Assembly (NCBI GenBank): GCA_904501685.1
Contig: CAJGBX010000017.1
Span: 1 to 18,582, forward strand
Source: Clostridiaceae bacterium
Lineage (GTDB): Bacteria; Bacillota; Clostridia; Oscillospirales; Acutalibacteraceae
Reading direction: 5' to 3'
DNA: 18,582 nucleotides
In this document: piece after piece, positions 6,909 through 13,176 of the stretch
How positions within the stretch are numbered: position 1 is the first letter of the stretch
How the letters are laid out: each line of letters begins with the position of its first letter
Notes under the pieces: generated by a model
What the model was told of the DNA's origin: nothing
What the model saw: the letters and a program-made list of their open reading frames with translations, nothing else
The model's database searches: none
Program-made: the position numbers and the translations under genes

Positions 6909-6937
6909 ATGTTAGCACGAATTGTGTAGAAAATCAA
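6909..6937 (-). promoter_or_regulatory. Promoter of the minus-strand sigma-like operon, with operator in spacer
   Basis: On the minus strand, -35 TTGATT (6937-6932) and -10 TAACAT (6914-6909) with an exact 17-base spacer. The spacer contains the palindrome ACACAATTCGTGC (6927-6915), so a bound repressor would block RNA polymerase. The leader to the ATG at 6846 would be about 55 bases. Confidence 0.6.
6915..6927. promoter_or_regulatory. Candidate XRE operator A
   Basis: Reads ACACAATTCGTGC on the minus strand, matching operator B at 11 of 13 positions. It lies wholly between the -35 and -10 boxes of the minus-strand promoter. A further half-site TTCGTGC is present at 6893-6899. Confidence 0.55.
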
Positions 6938-6956
6938 GCAAATTTTGTCGAAAACT

Positions 6957-6969
6957 ACACATTTCGTGT
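6957..6969. promoter_or_regulatory. Candidate XRE operator B
   Basis: ACACATTTCGTGT, extended by T and A to the symmetric arms TACAC/GTGTA (6956-6970). It differs from operator C at one base. It abuts a TATAAT at 6975-6980, but no good -35 at normal spacing was found there, so a third promoter is only possible. Its centre is 42 bases from that of A and 125 from that of C, about 4.0 and 11.9 helical turns. Confidence 0.6.
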
Positions 6970-7071
6970 AAATATATAATAGTTGTACTAACGTTTGAGC
7001 AACAGTTATTACAAAATACCTCAAAAAAACGGTTTTAAAATTATGGTTAGTCAAAGAATTTTAAGCAGCTA

Positions 7072-7100
7072 TTGAAAAATCACACATTTTGTGTTATTAT
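7072..7100 (+). promoter_or_regulatory. Promoter of the XRE regulator gene, with operator in spacer
   Basis: -35 TTGAAA (7072-7077, 5/6) and -10 TATTAT (7095-7100, 5/6) with an exact 17-base spacer. Operator C fills most of that spacer, predicting direct autorepression. The start codon is 28 bases downstream of the -10 box. Confidence 0.65.
7082..7094. promoter_or_regulatory. Candidate XRE operator C
   Basis: ACACATTTTGTGT has perfect 5-base arms (ACACA/TGTGT) and matches operator B at 12 of 13 positions. It lies exactly in the spacer of the xre promoter. Confidence 0.65.
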
Positions 7101-7128
7101 TTTGATAGAATTATATGAGGTGATTTTT

Positions 7129-7503
7129 ATGAGCTATATCGGTCAAAAAATCAGGGAATTAAGAAAAGCAAGAAAATTAACACAGGATGAGTTGGCTACT
7201 CTTTTAGATGTGTCACCGAGTGCGGTCGGTATGTATGAGCAGGGACGTCGGAGTCCCAATAAGGATATGCTTGTAAAGCTATGTGAGATTTTTTCGGTTT
7301 CGTCGGACAGCCTTTTAGGGGTTAACGAGTCTTCGAGTGAGGCGGTTGACATAATACGAGAAATGAGTGAGCGTATACGCTCTGACAGCGGTGTGTTGCT
7401 TGACGGAACGCCGATGAGTGTTGAGGACCGTGAGGCCTTACTCAGTGCAATTGAGGTTGCAACAAACATAATGCTTTCTAAAAAACGAGGTAAAGAGGAT
7501 TGA
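7129..7503 (+). CDS. XRE-family transcriptional regulator
   Basis: 124 aa. Residues 4-60 are an HTH_3 (Cro/CI-type) domain: IGQKIRELRKARKLTQDELA, then turn and recognition helix VSPSAVGMYEQGRRSPN (28-44), followed by the closing helix and LLGV. The C-terminal part (69-124) holds DIIREMSERIRS and LLDGTPMSVEDREALLSAI, a short helical segment common in small Firmicutes XRE repressors, probably for dimerisation; there is no peptidase or sensor domain. GAGGTGA lies 6 bases before the ATG at 7129; the in-frame start at 7072 falls inside the promoter. It is divergent from the sigma-like operon. The operators in both promoters suggest it represses itself and that operon. The signal that releases it is not evident. 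Confidence 0.9.
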   Translation: MSYIGQKIRELRKARKLTQDELATLLDVSPSAVGMYEQGRRSPNKDMLVKLCEIFSVSSDSLLGVNESSSEAVDIIREMSERIRSDSGVLLDGTPMSVEDREALLSAIEVATNIMLSKKRGKED

Positions 7504-7599
7504 TACACGGCATAGGTAGCGCTAAACACTGCGGTTGACCGCAAGGGGATATGTATTTATAAAATAAGAGATTAATATTTTAAATCTTTAAAAAATTTA

Positions 7600-7629
7600 T
7601 TGACATTTTAGGGTAATTTGAGGTATAAT
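7600..7629 (+). promoter_or_regulatory. Sigma-A promoter of rpmH
   Basis: -35 TTGACA (7600-7605) and -10 TATAAT (7624-7629), both perfect, 18-base spacer. It gives a leader of about 75 bases before the rpmH ATG at 7712. Between xre and this promoter (7504-7599) only an AT-rich stretch and a short GC hairpin are seen. Confidence 0.9.
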
Positions 7630-7711
7630 TCAAAATTGATAGGTTATGTCTGTAACTGTGTCTTGGTTGCAGAATAACTTTGCTATGTACCCGAAAAGGA
7701 GGTTTGGAAAA

Positions 7712-7846
7712 ATGAAAAGAACTTATCAGCCGAAGAAGATTCATCGTATGAAGGAGCATGGCTTCCGCAAGAGAATGTCGACCGCTAACGGCCGCAAGGT
7801 GCTTGCTCGCCGTAGAGCAAAAGGCAGACAGAGCCTTTCTGCATAA
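7712..7846 (+). CDS. rpmH: 50S ribosomal protein L34
   Basis: 44 aa, the exact usual size, beginning MKRTYQPKKIHRMKEHGFRK and ending with the conserved KVLARRRAKGR block. L34 is a very basic protein of the large ribosomal subunit that binds 23S rRNA. A strong AAAAGGAGG (7695-7702) sits 9 bases before the ATG. The frame stays open upstream to an ATG at 7646, but that start has no ribosome binding site and would add 22 residues not found in L34. A hairpin follows directly and partly overlaps the stop codon. Confidence 0.97.
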   Translation: MKRTYQPKKIHRMKEHGFRKRMSTANGRKVLARRRAKGRQSLSA

Positions 7847-7874
7847 TAAAAGGTCACTTTGTGACCTTTTATTA
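7844..7874 (+). terminator. Intercistronic hairpin between rpmH and rnpA
   Basis: A perfect 14-bp stem (7844-7857 with 7861-7874) with the loop TTT; the core is AAAAGGTCAC / GTGACCTTTT. The T-tract is short and lies within the stem, so it is likely a partial terminator or processing site. It would lower rnpA, yidD and yidC expression relative to the highly expressed rpmH. Confidence 0.65.
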
Positions 7875-7903
7875 TGTTAGTAAAAAAAGACGGATGGTGA
7901 CCG

Positions 7904-8251
7904 ATGAATTCTGTAAAGCTTAACTTAAATAAAGATTTCAGACGGCTTTACGGCAGGGGAAAAAGCTTTGTAAGTCCTCTGTTGGTCACCTATATTATGC
8001 CGAGCAAAAGAGGAATTGTACGCTATGGGATTACTGCCGGTAAAAAGGTCGGCGGTGCTGTTGAGCGTAACCGAGCTCGGCGTGTGATTGAAGCCGCTAT
8101 GAGAGAAATTGCACCGTTGATTGAGTGTAACGGGGTTGACATTGTTTTTGTCGCTCGCACAAAAACGGTTTTTGCTAAAAGCTATCAGGTGGCTGAAGCT
8201 ATGAAAAAACATTTTAAAGATGGCGGTATTGTTCCGCAAGCTAAAGAATGA
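7904..8251 (+). CDS. rnpA: Ribonuclease P protein component
   Basis: 115 aa, normal length. RnpA is the protein cofactor that helps the RNase P RNA bind pre-tRNA and mature its 5' end. The family signature RNR is at 55-57 within VERNRARRVIEAAMRE, preceded by YGITAGKKVGGA. The N-terminus has the typical FRRLYGRGK (12-20) and SPLLVTYIM strands. ATG 7904 has only a weak GGATGGTG upstream. The last four bases overlap the yidD start (ATGA), so the two are translationally coupled. The order rpmH-rnpA-yidD-yidC-jag is the common bacterial one. Confidence 0.96.
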   Translation: MNSVKLNLNKDFRRLYGRGKSFVSPLLVTYIMPSKRGIVRYGITAGKKVGGAVERNRARRVIEAAMREIAPLIECNGVDIVFVARTKTVFAKSYQVAEAMKKHFKDGGIVPQAKE

Positions 8252-8529
8252 AGTACATTTTTATTGCACTTATAAGGTTTTATCAAAAATTCATCTCGCC
8301 CAAAAAAGCACCCTGCTGCCGTTTTGAGCCTACTTGCTCAAGCTATGCTATCGAGGCCTTTCGTGAACGGGGAGCTGTTGTTGGTTTTATACTTACGGTT
8401 TGGCGAATATTAAGGTGCAATCCTGCCTGCAAGGGTGGGTATGACCCTGTTCCCTTAAAGAAAAAAAGGGCAGGGAAGAAAAATAAGGATACTGACTATT
8501 TGTCCGACAAAATAAACGGTCGGAGGTAA
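8248..8529 (+). CDS. yidD: Membrane protein insertion efficiency factor YidD
   Basis: 93 aa. The conserved core spans residues 1-70: LIRFYQKFISP (8-18), then CCRFEPTCSSYAIEAF (23-38) and the closing ILRCNPACKGGYDPVP (54-69), with the conserved cysteines present. YidD is a small inner-membrane-associated protein with an amphipathic N-terminal helix that assists YidC-dependent insertion. The tail (71-93) is a lysine-rich, variable extension. The start overlaps rnpA by four bases; yidC begins 9 bases after the stop codon. Confidence 0.96.
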   Translation: MKYIFIALIRFYQKFISPKKAPCCRFEPTCSSYAIEAFRERGAVVGFILTVWRILRCNPACKGGYDPVPLKKKRAGKKNKDTDYLSDKINGRR

Positions 8530-8538
8530 GGAATTGCT

Positions 8539-9705
8539 ATGAGTTTTATTAGTGAGCCTATGGGCTGGATTTTGGCTCAGTTGAGTGAGTTGTTTAGGAA
8601 CAATTTTGCGATCTCGGTGTTTGTGTTTACTATTTTGGTAAACATTCTTATGTTGCCGTTAACCTTAAAATCGCAAAAATCTACTGCCAAGCAGGCAAAG
8701 GTAAAGCATAAGCTGGACGCCTTGAAGAAAAAGTACGGTGATGACCGTCAGAAGTACAGTATGGCGATGCAGGAGCTTTACAATAAAGAAGGTATTTCCA
8801 TGGGCGGCGGTTGTCTGCCTATGATAGTACGTCTTTTCTTAATGTTAGGCGTTTATTATGCTATTATGAGTCCGTTTACCTATGTTGCAAACATAGACAC
8901 AAAAGCTATGAATGCGGCAAAGGAATGGGCTTCTTATGTTCGTACAGTTGATGGCGAAAAGGATTCGGCCGTTACTGATGACCAGTGGGCTGCTTTGGGT
9001 CTTGAAACAAGGGTTAATGACCCGCAGGTACTCGCCATGGCTGACAAGTACGGCGATCACGATGCCACCTATTATGCCAAGCTTACCATTTTGAACGATG
9101 TAGATAAAATGGATAAGAAGGATGTTAAGGAAAAATCGGTCGAGGAAGCAGTCAGAGCAAAAATTACTAAGAATACCATTGTGCGTGAGGTTGAAGTCGC
9201 CGCTTACTTGAGCGACGGTCACTCAAGCTATGAGCCGATAGTTGCCGAGGTGTTTGAATTAAACAATGGAAGTCTTGATGACTTGAATAAGTTTGATTTC
9301 AATCTGTTCGGCATTGACCTTCGTGACACACCGTCATTCTCGTGGAATATCTTTAAGAATTTCAACAGAACCTGGTTAATCCCCTTGGCTTCGTTTGCTA
9401 CTGCCTTGCTTACCGGTGTTATAACCTCCAAATTGCAGAAAAAGGCAAACCCCGAGGCTCCAAATATGATGACTATGATGCTTATGATGCCGTTGATTTC
9501 GTTGTTTATCGCATTCGGCTTCCCGTGTGCGGTAGGCTTCTATTGGGCATGCTCAAGCTTGGTTTCGGGATGTATTCAGATTCTGACCCAGATTTTCTAC
9601 GGGCCGAACGTTGTAAACGCAAGGGAGCAGGCAAAGAATATCGTTGCCCGTGCAATTAAGGAAAATAAAAGAATTTCCGCTGTCGATGAAGCCAAAGCGG
9701 AATAG
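8539..9705 (+). CDS. yidC: YidC/Oxa1-family membrane protein insertase
   Basis: 388 aa. YidC inserts membrane proteins alone or with Sec. Five-helix Gram-positive topology: TM1 about 22-42, a cytosolic coiled-coil hairpin 43-90 (KQAKVKHKLDALKKKYGDD), TM2 91-112 (GGCLPMIVRLFLMLGVYYA), then TM3-TM5 in about 278-352. No lipobox signal is obvious. Two oddities. The groove arginine, normally at five residues before the Pro of TM1, is Asn35 (VNILMLP), while the position usually Gln in TM2 is Arg98. Also, about 135 residues (116-252), polar and charged, sit between TM2 and TM3, where most Firmicutes homologues have a short loop; this would face outside. The site GGAGGTAAGG precedes the ATG. Confidence 0.95.
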   Translation: MSFISEPMGWILAQLSELFRNNFAISVFVFTILVNILMLPLTLKSQKSTAKQAKVKHKLDALKKKYGDDRQKYSMAMQELYNKEGISMGGGCLPMIVRLFLMLGVYYAIMSPFTYVANIDTKAMNAAKEWASYVRTVDGEKDSAVTDDQWAALGLETRVNDPQVLAMADKYGDHDATYYAKLTILNDVDKMDKKDVKEKSVEEAVRAKITKNTIVREVEVAAYLSDGHSSYEPIVAEVFELNNGSLDDLNKFDFNLFGIDLRDTPSFSWNIFKNFNRTWLIPLASFATALLTGVITSKLQKKANPEAPNMMTMMLMMPLISLFIAFGFPCAVGFYWACSSLVSGCIQILTQIFYGPNVVNAREQAKNIVARAIKENKRISAVDEAKAE

Positions 9706-9731
9706 TATTGAGTTACTAAGGAGTAAATACA

Positions 9732-10721
9732 GTGATTATAAAAGAAGCAACAGGTACCGGTCGTACTGTGCGTGAGGCACACGAAAAAGCATTGGAATTG
9801 CTTAATGCCGGTATAGATGAAGATGTACAGTTTGAAGTTATTTCAGACTATAAGAAAAAGGTTTTAGGTCTTTTTGGCGGTAGTGATGCCAAGGTCAGAG
9901 TTTATGTTGAGGCTCCTGACCCGGCACCTAAAAAGGAAAACAAAGCAAAAAAGGAAAACCGTGACAATAAAAATGTCCGCCGTGAGAACATAAAGAAGGA
10001 ACAGAAGCCGGCTTCTAAAAAAGAGGACAAGGCTGAAGTAAAGGCTCAAGAACCCACGAAGGAAGTTAAGGGTGTTCCGGCTGCTGAGGTTGACCCCGCT
10101 TCTCAGGCAGGCAGAGCATATAAGTATCTGTCTGAGGTTTTAGTGAAACTTGGTTGTGAAAACTTTACCGCAACCATTTGTGACGTTGAGGGCGGCTCTA
10201 AAATCGTACTCGAGGGCGGTGAGGCTCTGGGTATGATTATCGGTCGTCGTGGCGAAACCTTGGATGCTTTACAATATTTGGCATCGTTGGTTGCCAATGA
10301 AAACGGCGGCGGATATTACCGAGTTGTTATTGATATCGGCAACTATCGTGAAAAGAGAGAAAACACTCTTGAGGGCTTGGCAAAGCGTACTGCGGGTCAG
10401 GTTCTGCGTACCGGCCGCAGCCGTTCGTTAGAGCCAATGAATCCGTATGAGCGTCGTGTTATTCATACTGCTGTTCAGAATATTGAGGGCGTAACCTCGA
10501 CTTCAATTGGTGACGGTGCTAACCGTCGTGTTGTCATCGTTCCCGAGGGCAAGCAGGTTCGCCTGCCTCAGGACAATCGAGGCAACCGCGACCGCAGAAA
10601 CGGACGTGACCGTGGTAACGGCGGACGTCAAAACCGTCCTGCAAAGCCTGCTGCAGAGGCTACGGCACCGGCAAAGCCTAAGGAAACCGACGGCACTAAG
10701 CTTTACGGAAAGCTTAAGTGA
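9732..10721 (+). CDS. jag: RNA-binding protein Jag/KhpB (Jag-N, KH, R3H)
   Basis: 329 aa, longer than the roughly 210 aa of Bacillus Jag. Domains: Jag-N (1-60; VLGLFGG at 44-50), a Lys/Glu-rich linker (61-120), a KH domain (about 130-200) with the GxxG loop in MIIGRRGETLDALQYL, and an R3H domain (205-270) with R241 and H245 in ERRVIH. The tail (about 280-303) is rich in Arg, Asn and Gly (NRGNRDRRNGRDRGNGGRQN), followed by an Ala/Pro/Lys stretch. KhpB with KhpA binds many RNAs and affects cell elongation and division in streptococci. Start is GTG 9732 with AAGGAG at the right distance; yidC ends 26 bases upstream. Confidence 0.95.
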   Translation: MIIKEATGTGRTVREAHEKALELLNAGIDEDVQFEVISDYKKKVLGLFGGSDAKVRVYVEAPDPAPKKENKAKKENRDNKNVRRENIKKEQKPASKKEDKAEVKAQEPTKEVKGVPAAEVDPASQAGRAYKYLSEVLVKLGCENFTATICDVEGGSKIVLEGGEALGMIIGRRGETLDALQYLASLVANENGGGYYRVVIDIGNYREKRENTLEGLAKRTAGQVLRTGRSRSLEPMNPYERRVIHTAVQNIEGVTSTSIGDGANRRVVIVPEGKQVRLPQDNRGNRDRRNGRDRGNGGRQNRPAKPAAEATAPAKPKETDGTKLYGKLK

Positions 10722-10755
10722 ATTAAATAAAAAAGGCGCACTTTCAGTCTGCCTG

Positions 10756-10797
10756 ACGGATACAGTGATTGAGGTCGCCGTATCCGTTTTTGTTTTA
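10756..10797 (+). terminator. Possible terminator after jag
   Basis: ACGGATAC (10756-10763) pairs with GTATCCGT (10780-10787) around a 16-base loop, followed by TTTTTGTTTTATTTT. The loop is longer than usual, so it may be a weak terminator. Confidence 0.5.
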
Positions 10798-10879
10798 TTT
10801 TGTGTAGCCACAGCATTAAATCCTTATCCCAAAATCTGATTCGGGCTTGAATGCTTTGGCTAGGAGGAAGTGTCGGAGT

Positions 10880-11071
10880 ATGGATGTCAATGTAGGGGAC
10901 AGAATCTTAATGAAAAAGCCACACCCTTGCGGCTGCAATATGTTTTTGGTTCTACGCTCCGGTATGGACTTTAAATTAAAATGTGAGGGCTGTCAGCACG
11001 AGGTTATGCTGCCGCGTGTCAAGGCTGAGAAAAATATTAAACAGATTATAAAGGAACAAAAAGATGTTTGA
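10880..11071 (+). CDS. DUF951 family protein
   Basis: 63 aa. It matches the DUF951 pattern: VGDRILMKKPHPCG (near 5-18), then LRSGMDFKLKCEGCQHEVMLPR, and a lysine-rich end. The paired cysteines (PHPCGC and KCEGC) suggest a small zinc-ribbon or OB-like fold. The biochemical function is unknown; relatives lie near ychF, parB or rpsF in Firmicutes. The chosen start is ATG 10880, with AGGAGG at 10862-10867 (12 bases away, rather far); an upstream in-frame ATG at 10847 lies before that site and has none of its own. Its end overlaps the prfA start by 8 bases, so the two are coupled. Confidence 0.85.
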   Translation: MDVNVGDRILMKKPHPCGCNMFLVLRSGMDFKLKCEGCQHEVMLPRVKAEKNIKQIIKEQKDV

Positions 11072-12140
11072 GAAATTAGATGCCGTTGATAGGCATTTCG
11101 AAGAAATCGGACTAAGAATGACCGACCCGTCGGTTATTTCCAATACAGGTCTTTTGACTGATTTGATGAAGGAGCACCGTTCGTTAGAGCCGATTGTTAT
11201 GACTTTTCGTGAGTATAAAAAGGCTCAAAGTGATATGGCAGGTGCCTTGGAAATGCTCGAATCGGGTGAGCTTGACCGAGAATTAAAGGAATTGGTTGAA
11301 GAGGAGCTGAAGGAGTCGAAGGAAAGAATTGAGGCTCTTACTGATGAGCTGAAAATTCTGCTTTTGCCCCGTGACCCTAACGACGAGCGTAATGTTATCG
11401 TTGAAATCAGAGGCGGTGCAGGCGGTGAGGAGGCGGCTTTGTTTGCCGCGTCATTGACCCGAATGTATACAATGTATGCTGAATCTCGCCGTTGGCACGT
11501 TGATATTGTTAACCTGAACGAGACTGAAATCGGCGGCTATAAGGAAGTAAGCTTTATGATTGAGGGCGCAGGTGCATATTCAAGAATGAAGTATGAAAGC
11601 GGCGTCCACCGCGTTCAGCGTGTTCCCGAAACCGAAACTCAAGGCAGAATCCATACTTCAACCGTAACGGTTGCCGTATTACCTGAGGCTGAGGAGGTTG
11701 AACTTGAAATCAACCCTAGTGACCTGCAAATTGATACCTACCGAGCAGGCGGTGCAGGCGGTCAGCACGTTAATAAGACCGAATCGGCTATCAGAATTAC
11801 CCACCTGCCGACAGGACTGGTGGTAGAGTGTCAGGACGAGCGAAGTCAGTATAAAAACAAGGATAAGGCAATGAAGGTTTTGCGTTCAAGGCTTTATGAG
11901 CAGATGTTAAAGGAACAGAATGATGCAATTGCAAGCGACCGTCGTTCGCAGGTCGGTACTGGTGACCGTTCTGAGCGAATCAGGACCTACAACTTTCCGC
12001 AGGGACGCTTGACTGATCACAGAATCGGACTTACGCTTTATAAATTAGACCAGATTATGAACGGTGACCTTGATGAGGTTATTGATGCACTTATAACCCA
12101 TTACAGAACCGAGATGTTAAAGGCTCAAGAGGAGCAGTGA
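11064..12140 (+). CDS. prfA: Peptide chain release factor 1
   Basis: 358 aa, full length. RF1 recognises UAA and UAG and triggers peptide release. The GGQ motif is at 232-234 (RAGGAGGQHVNKTESA). The anticodon-like motif is PET (188-190) in HRVQRVPETETQGRIHTS, the PxT form of RF1 rather than the SPF of RF2. Domain 1 is the helical N-terminal part, 1-100. The C-terminus RIRTYNFPQGRLTDHRIGLT is typical. It overlaps the DUF951 gene by 8 bases, with AAAGGAAC upstream. prmC, the methyltransferase for the GGQ glutamine, is often next to prfA; here the next gene is Sua5-type tsaC, 4 bases later. Confidence 0.98.
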   Translation: MFEKLDAVDRHFEEIGLRMTDPSVISNTGLLTDLMKEHRSLEPIVMTFREYKKAQSDMAGALEMLESGELDRELKELVEEELKESKERIEALTDELKILLLPRDPNDERNVIVEIRGGAGGEEAALFAASLTRMYTMYAESRRWHVDIVNLNETEIGGYKEVSFMIEGAGAYSRMKYESGVHRVQRVPETETQGRIHTSTVTVAVLPEAEEVELEINPSDLQIDTYRAGGAGGQHVNKTESAIRITHLPTGLVVECQDERSQYKNKDKAMKVLRSRLYEQMLKEQNDAIASDRRSQVGTGDRSERIRTYNFPQGRLTDHRIGLTLYKLDQIMNGDLDEVIDALITHYRTEMLKAQEEQ

Positions 12141-12144
12141 TAAA

Positions 12145-13176
12145 ATGGAAACCCTGCGTTTAACGGTTTTTGATGTTGAACAGGATAAAGATAGTTTAAA
12201 TAAAGCGGCTGAGCTTTTGAAAAACGGACGTTTGGTTGCTATGCCGACCGAAACGGTCTACGGACTTGCCGCCTCGGCCTATGATGAGAACGCTGTAAAG
12301 AATATTTTTGAGGCAAAGGGTCGTCCGCAGGATAACCCATTGATTGTTCACGTGTCGGATATGCAAATGTTTACCGATGTTGTAGGTGAGGTTCCTGAAA
12401 AGGCGTTTCAGTTAGCTGAAAAATTTTGGCCGGGTCCCTTTACAATGGTTTTGCCAAGAGGCGAGAAAATTCCTGCCTCGGTCAGTGCCGGACTTGATAC
12501 AGTTGCCGTTCGTATGCCTGAAAATAAGGTAGCATGTGAGCTGATTAGGGTCAGCGGTTTGCCGCTTGCGGCACCGTCTGCCAATAAATCCGGCAGTCCG
12601 AGTCCTACAACTGCCGACCATGTTTTATATGACCTTGACGGTAAAATTGATGCAGTTATTGTATCTGACCGTTGCACAGTCGGTGTTGAATCAACCGTTA
12701 TAACTCTTTGCACCAATCCGCCAAAGCTACTCCGTCCCGGCGGTGTAACCCTTGAACAATTGAGGGAGGTTTTACCCGATATCGAGGTTGACAAGGCTGT
12801 TTTAGCCGAGCCTGAAAAAGGAAAACCTGTGGCATCTCCCGGTATGAAGTACAAGCACTATTCTCCTAAAGCTAAGGTTATTATGCTTGACGGAGATTAT
12901 GAGGCGTTTAAAAGCTATGTGAATGCCAATAAGTCCGACGGTGTTTTTGCGCTGACCTTTGAGGGTGAGGAATCAGGCTTAGAGGTGCCTACTGTATCGT
13001 TTGGACATAAGGAAAATGATTTAGAGCAGGCGGCAGTACTGTTTGATGCACTGCGTGAGCTTGACAACAGAGGCTGTAGGCTTTGTTATTCACGTGTGCC
13101 TAAAAAACAAGGTGTCGGCTTGGCGGTTTATAACCGTCTTATCCGTGCCGCGGCATTTCAGGTGATTGAATTATGA
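12145..13176 (+). CDS. tsaC: L-threonylcarbamoyladenylate synthase, Sua5 type
   Basis: 343 aa, the two-domain Sua5 form. It makes threonylcarbamoyl-AMP from threonine, bicarbonate and ATP, the first step of the t6A37 modification of ANN-decoding tRNAs. The YrdC domain (about 10-205) shows PTETVYGLA (34-42), KGRPQDNPLIVHV (58-70), PSANKSGSPSPT (145-156), GVESTV (181-186) and LRPGG. The linker has PGMKYKHYSP (233-242), a Sua5 hallmark that closes over the active site. The C-terminal Sua5 domain follows (245-343). It begins 4 bases after prfA with a poor binding site, suggesting coupling, and overlaps coaE by 4 bases. Confidence 0.96.
   Translation: METLRLTVFDVEQDKDSLNKAAELLKNGRLVAMPTETVYGLAASAYDENAVKNIFEAKGRPQDNPLIVHVSDMQMFTDVVGEVPEKAFQLAEKFWPGPFTMVLPRGEKIPASVSAGLDTVAVRMPENKVACELIRVSGLPLAAPSANKSGSPSPTTADHVLYDLDGKIDAVIVSDRCTVGVESTVITLCTNPPKLLRPGGVTLEQLREVLPDIEVDKAVLAEPEKGKPVASPGMKYKHYSPKAKVIMLDGDYEAFKSYVNANKSDGVFALTFEGEESGLEVPTVSFGHKENDLEQAAVLFDALRELDNRGCRLCYSRVPKKQGVGLAVYNRLIRAAAFQVIEL

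Noticed and set aside
6970..7071. A further gene or promoter between operators B and C
   Set aside because: TATAAT at 6975-6980 lacks a -35 box at normal spacing, and no open frame with a ribosome site is present.
7530..7543. Hairpin TGCGGT-TG-ACCGCA after xre as a terminator
   Set aside because: Short stem, very small loop and no T-run after it, so it is not supported as an intrinsic terminator.
7646..7711. In-frame 22-residue N-terminal extension of L34
   Set aside because: No ribosome binding site before ATG 7646, while AAAAGGAGG fits ATG 7712, and L34 is 44 aa in other bacteria.
7504..7711. oriC or DnaA boxes upstream of rpmH
   Set aside because: No TTATCCACA-like cluster is found; only AT-rich DNA and the rpmH promoter.
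10507..10839. 110-codon frame overlapping the end of jag
   Set aside because: It lies in another frame of the clear Jag/KhpB gene, has no ribosome binding site and runs through the hairpin region.
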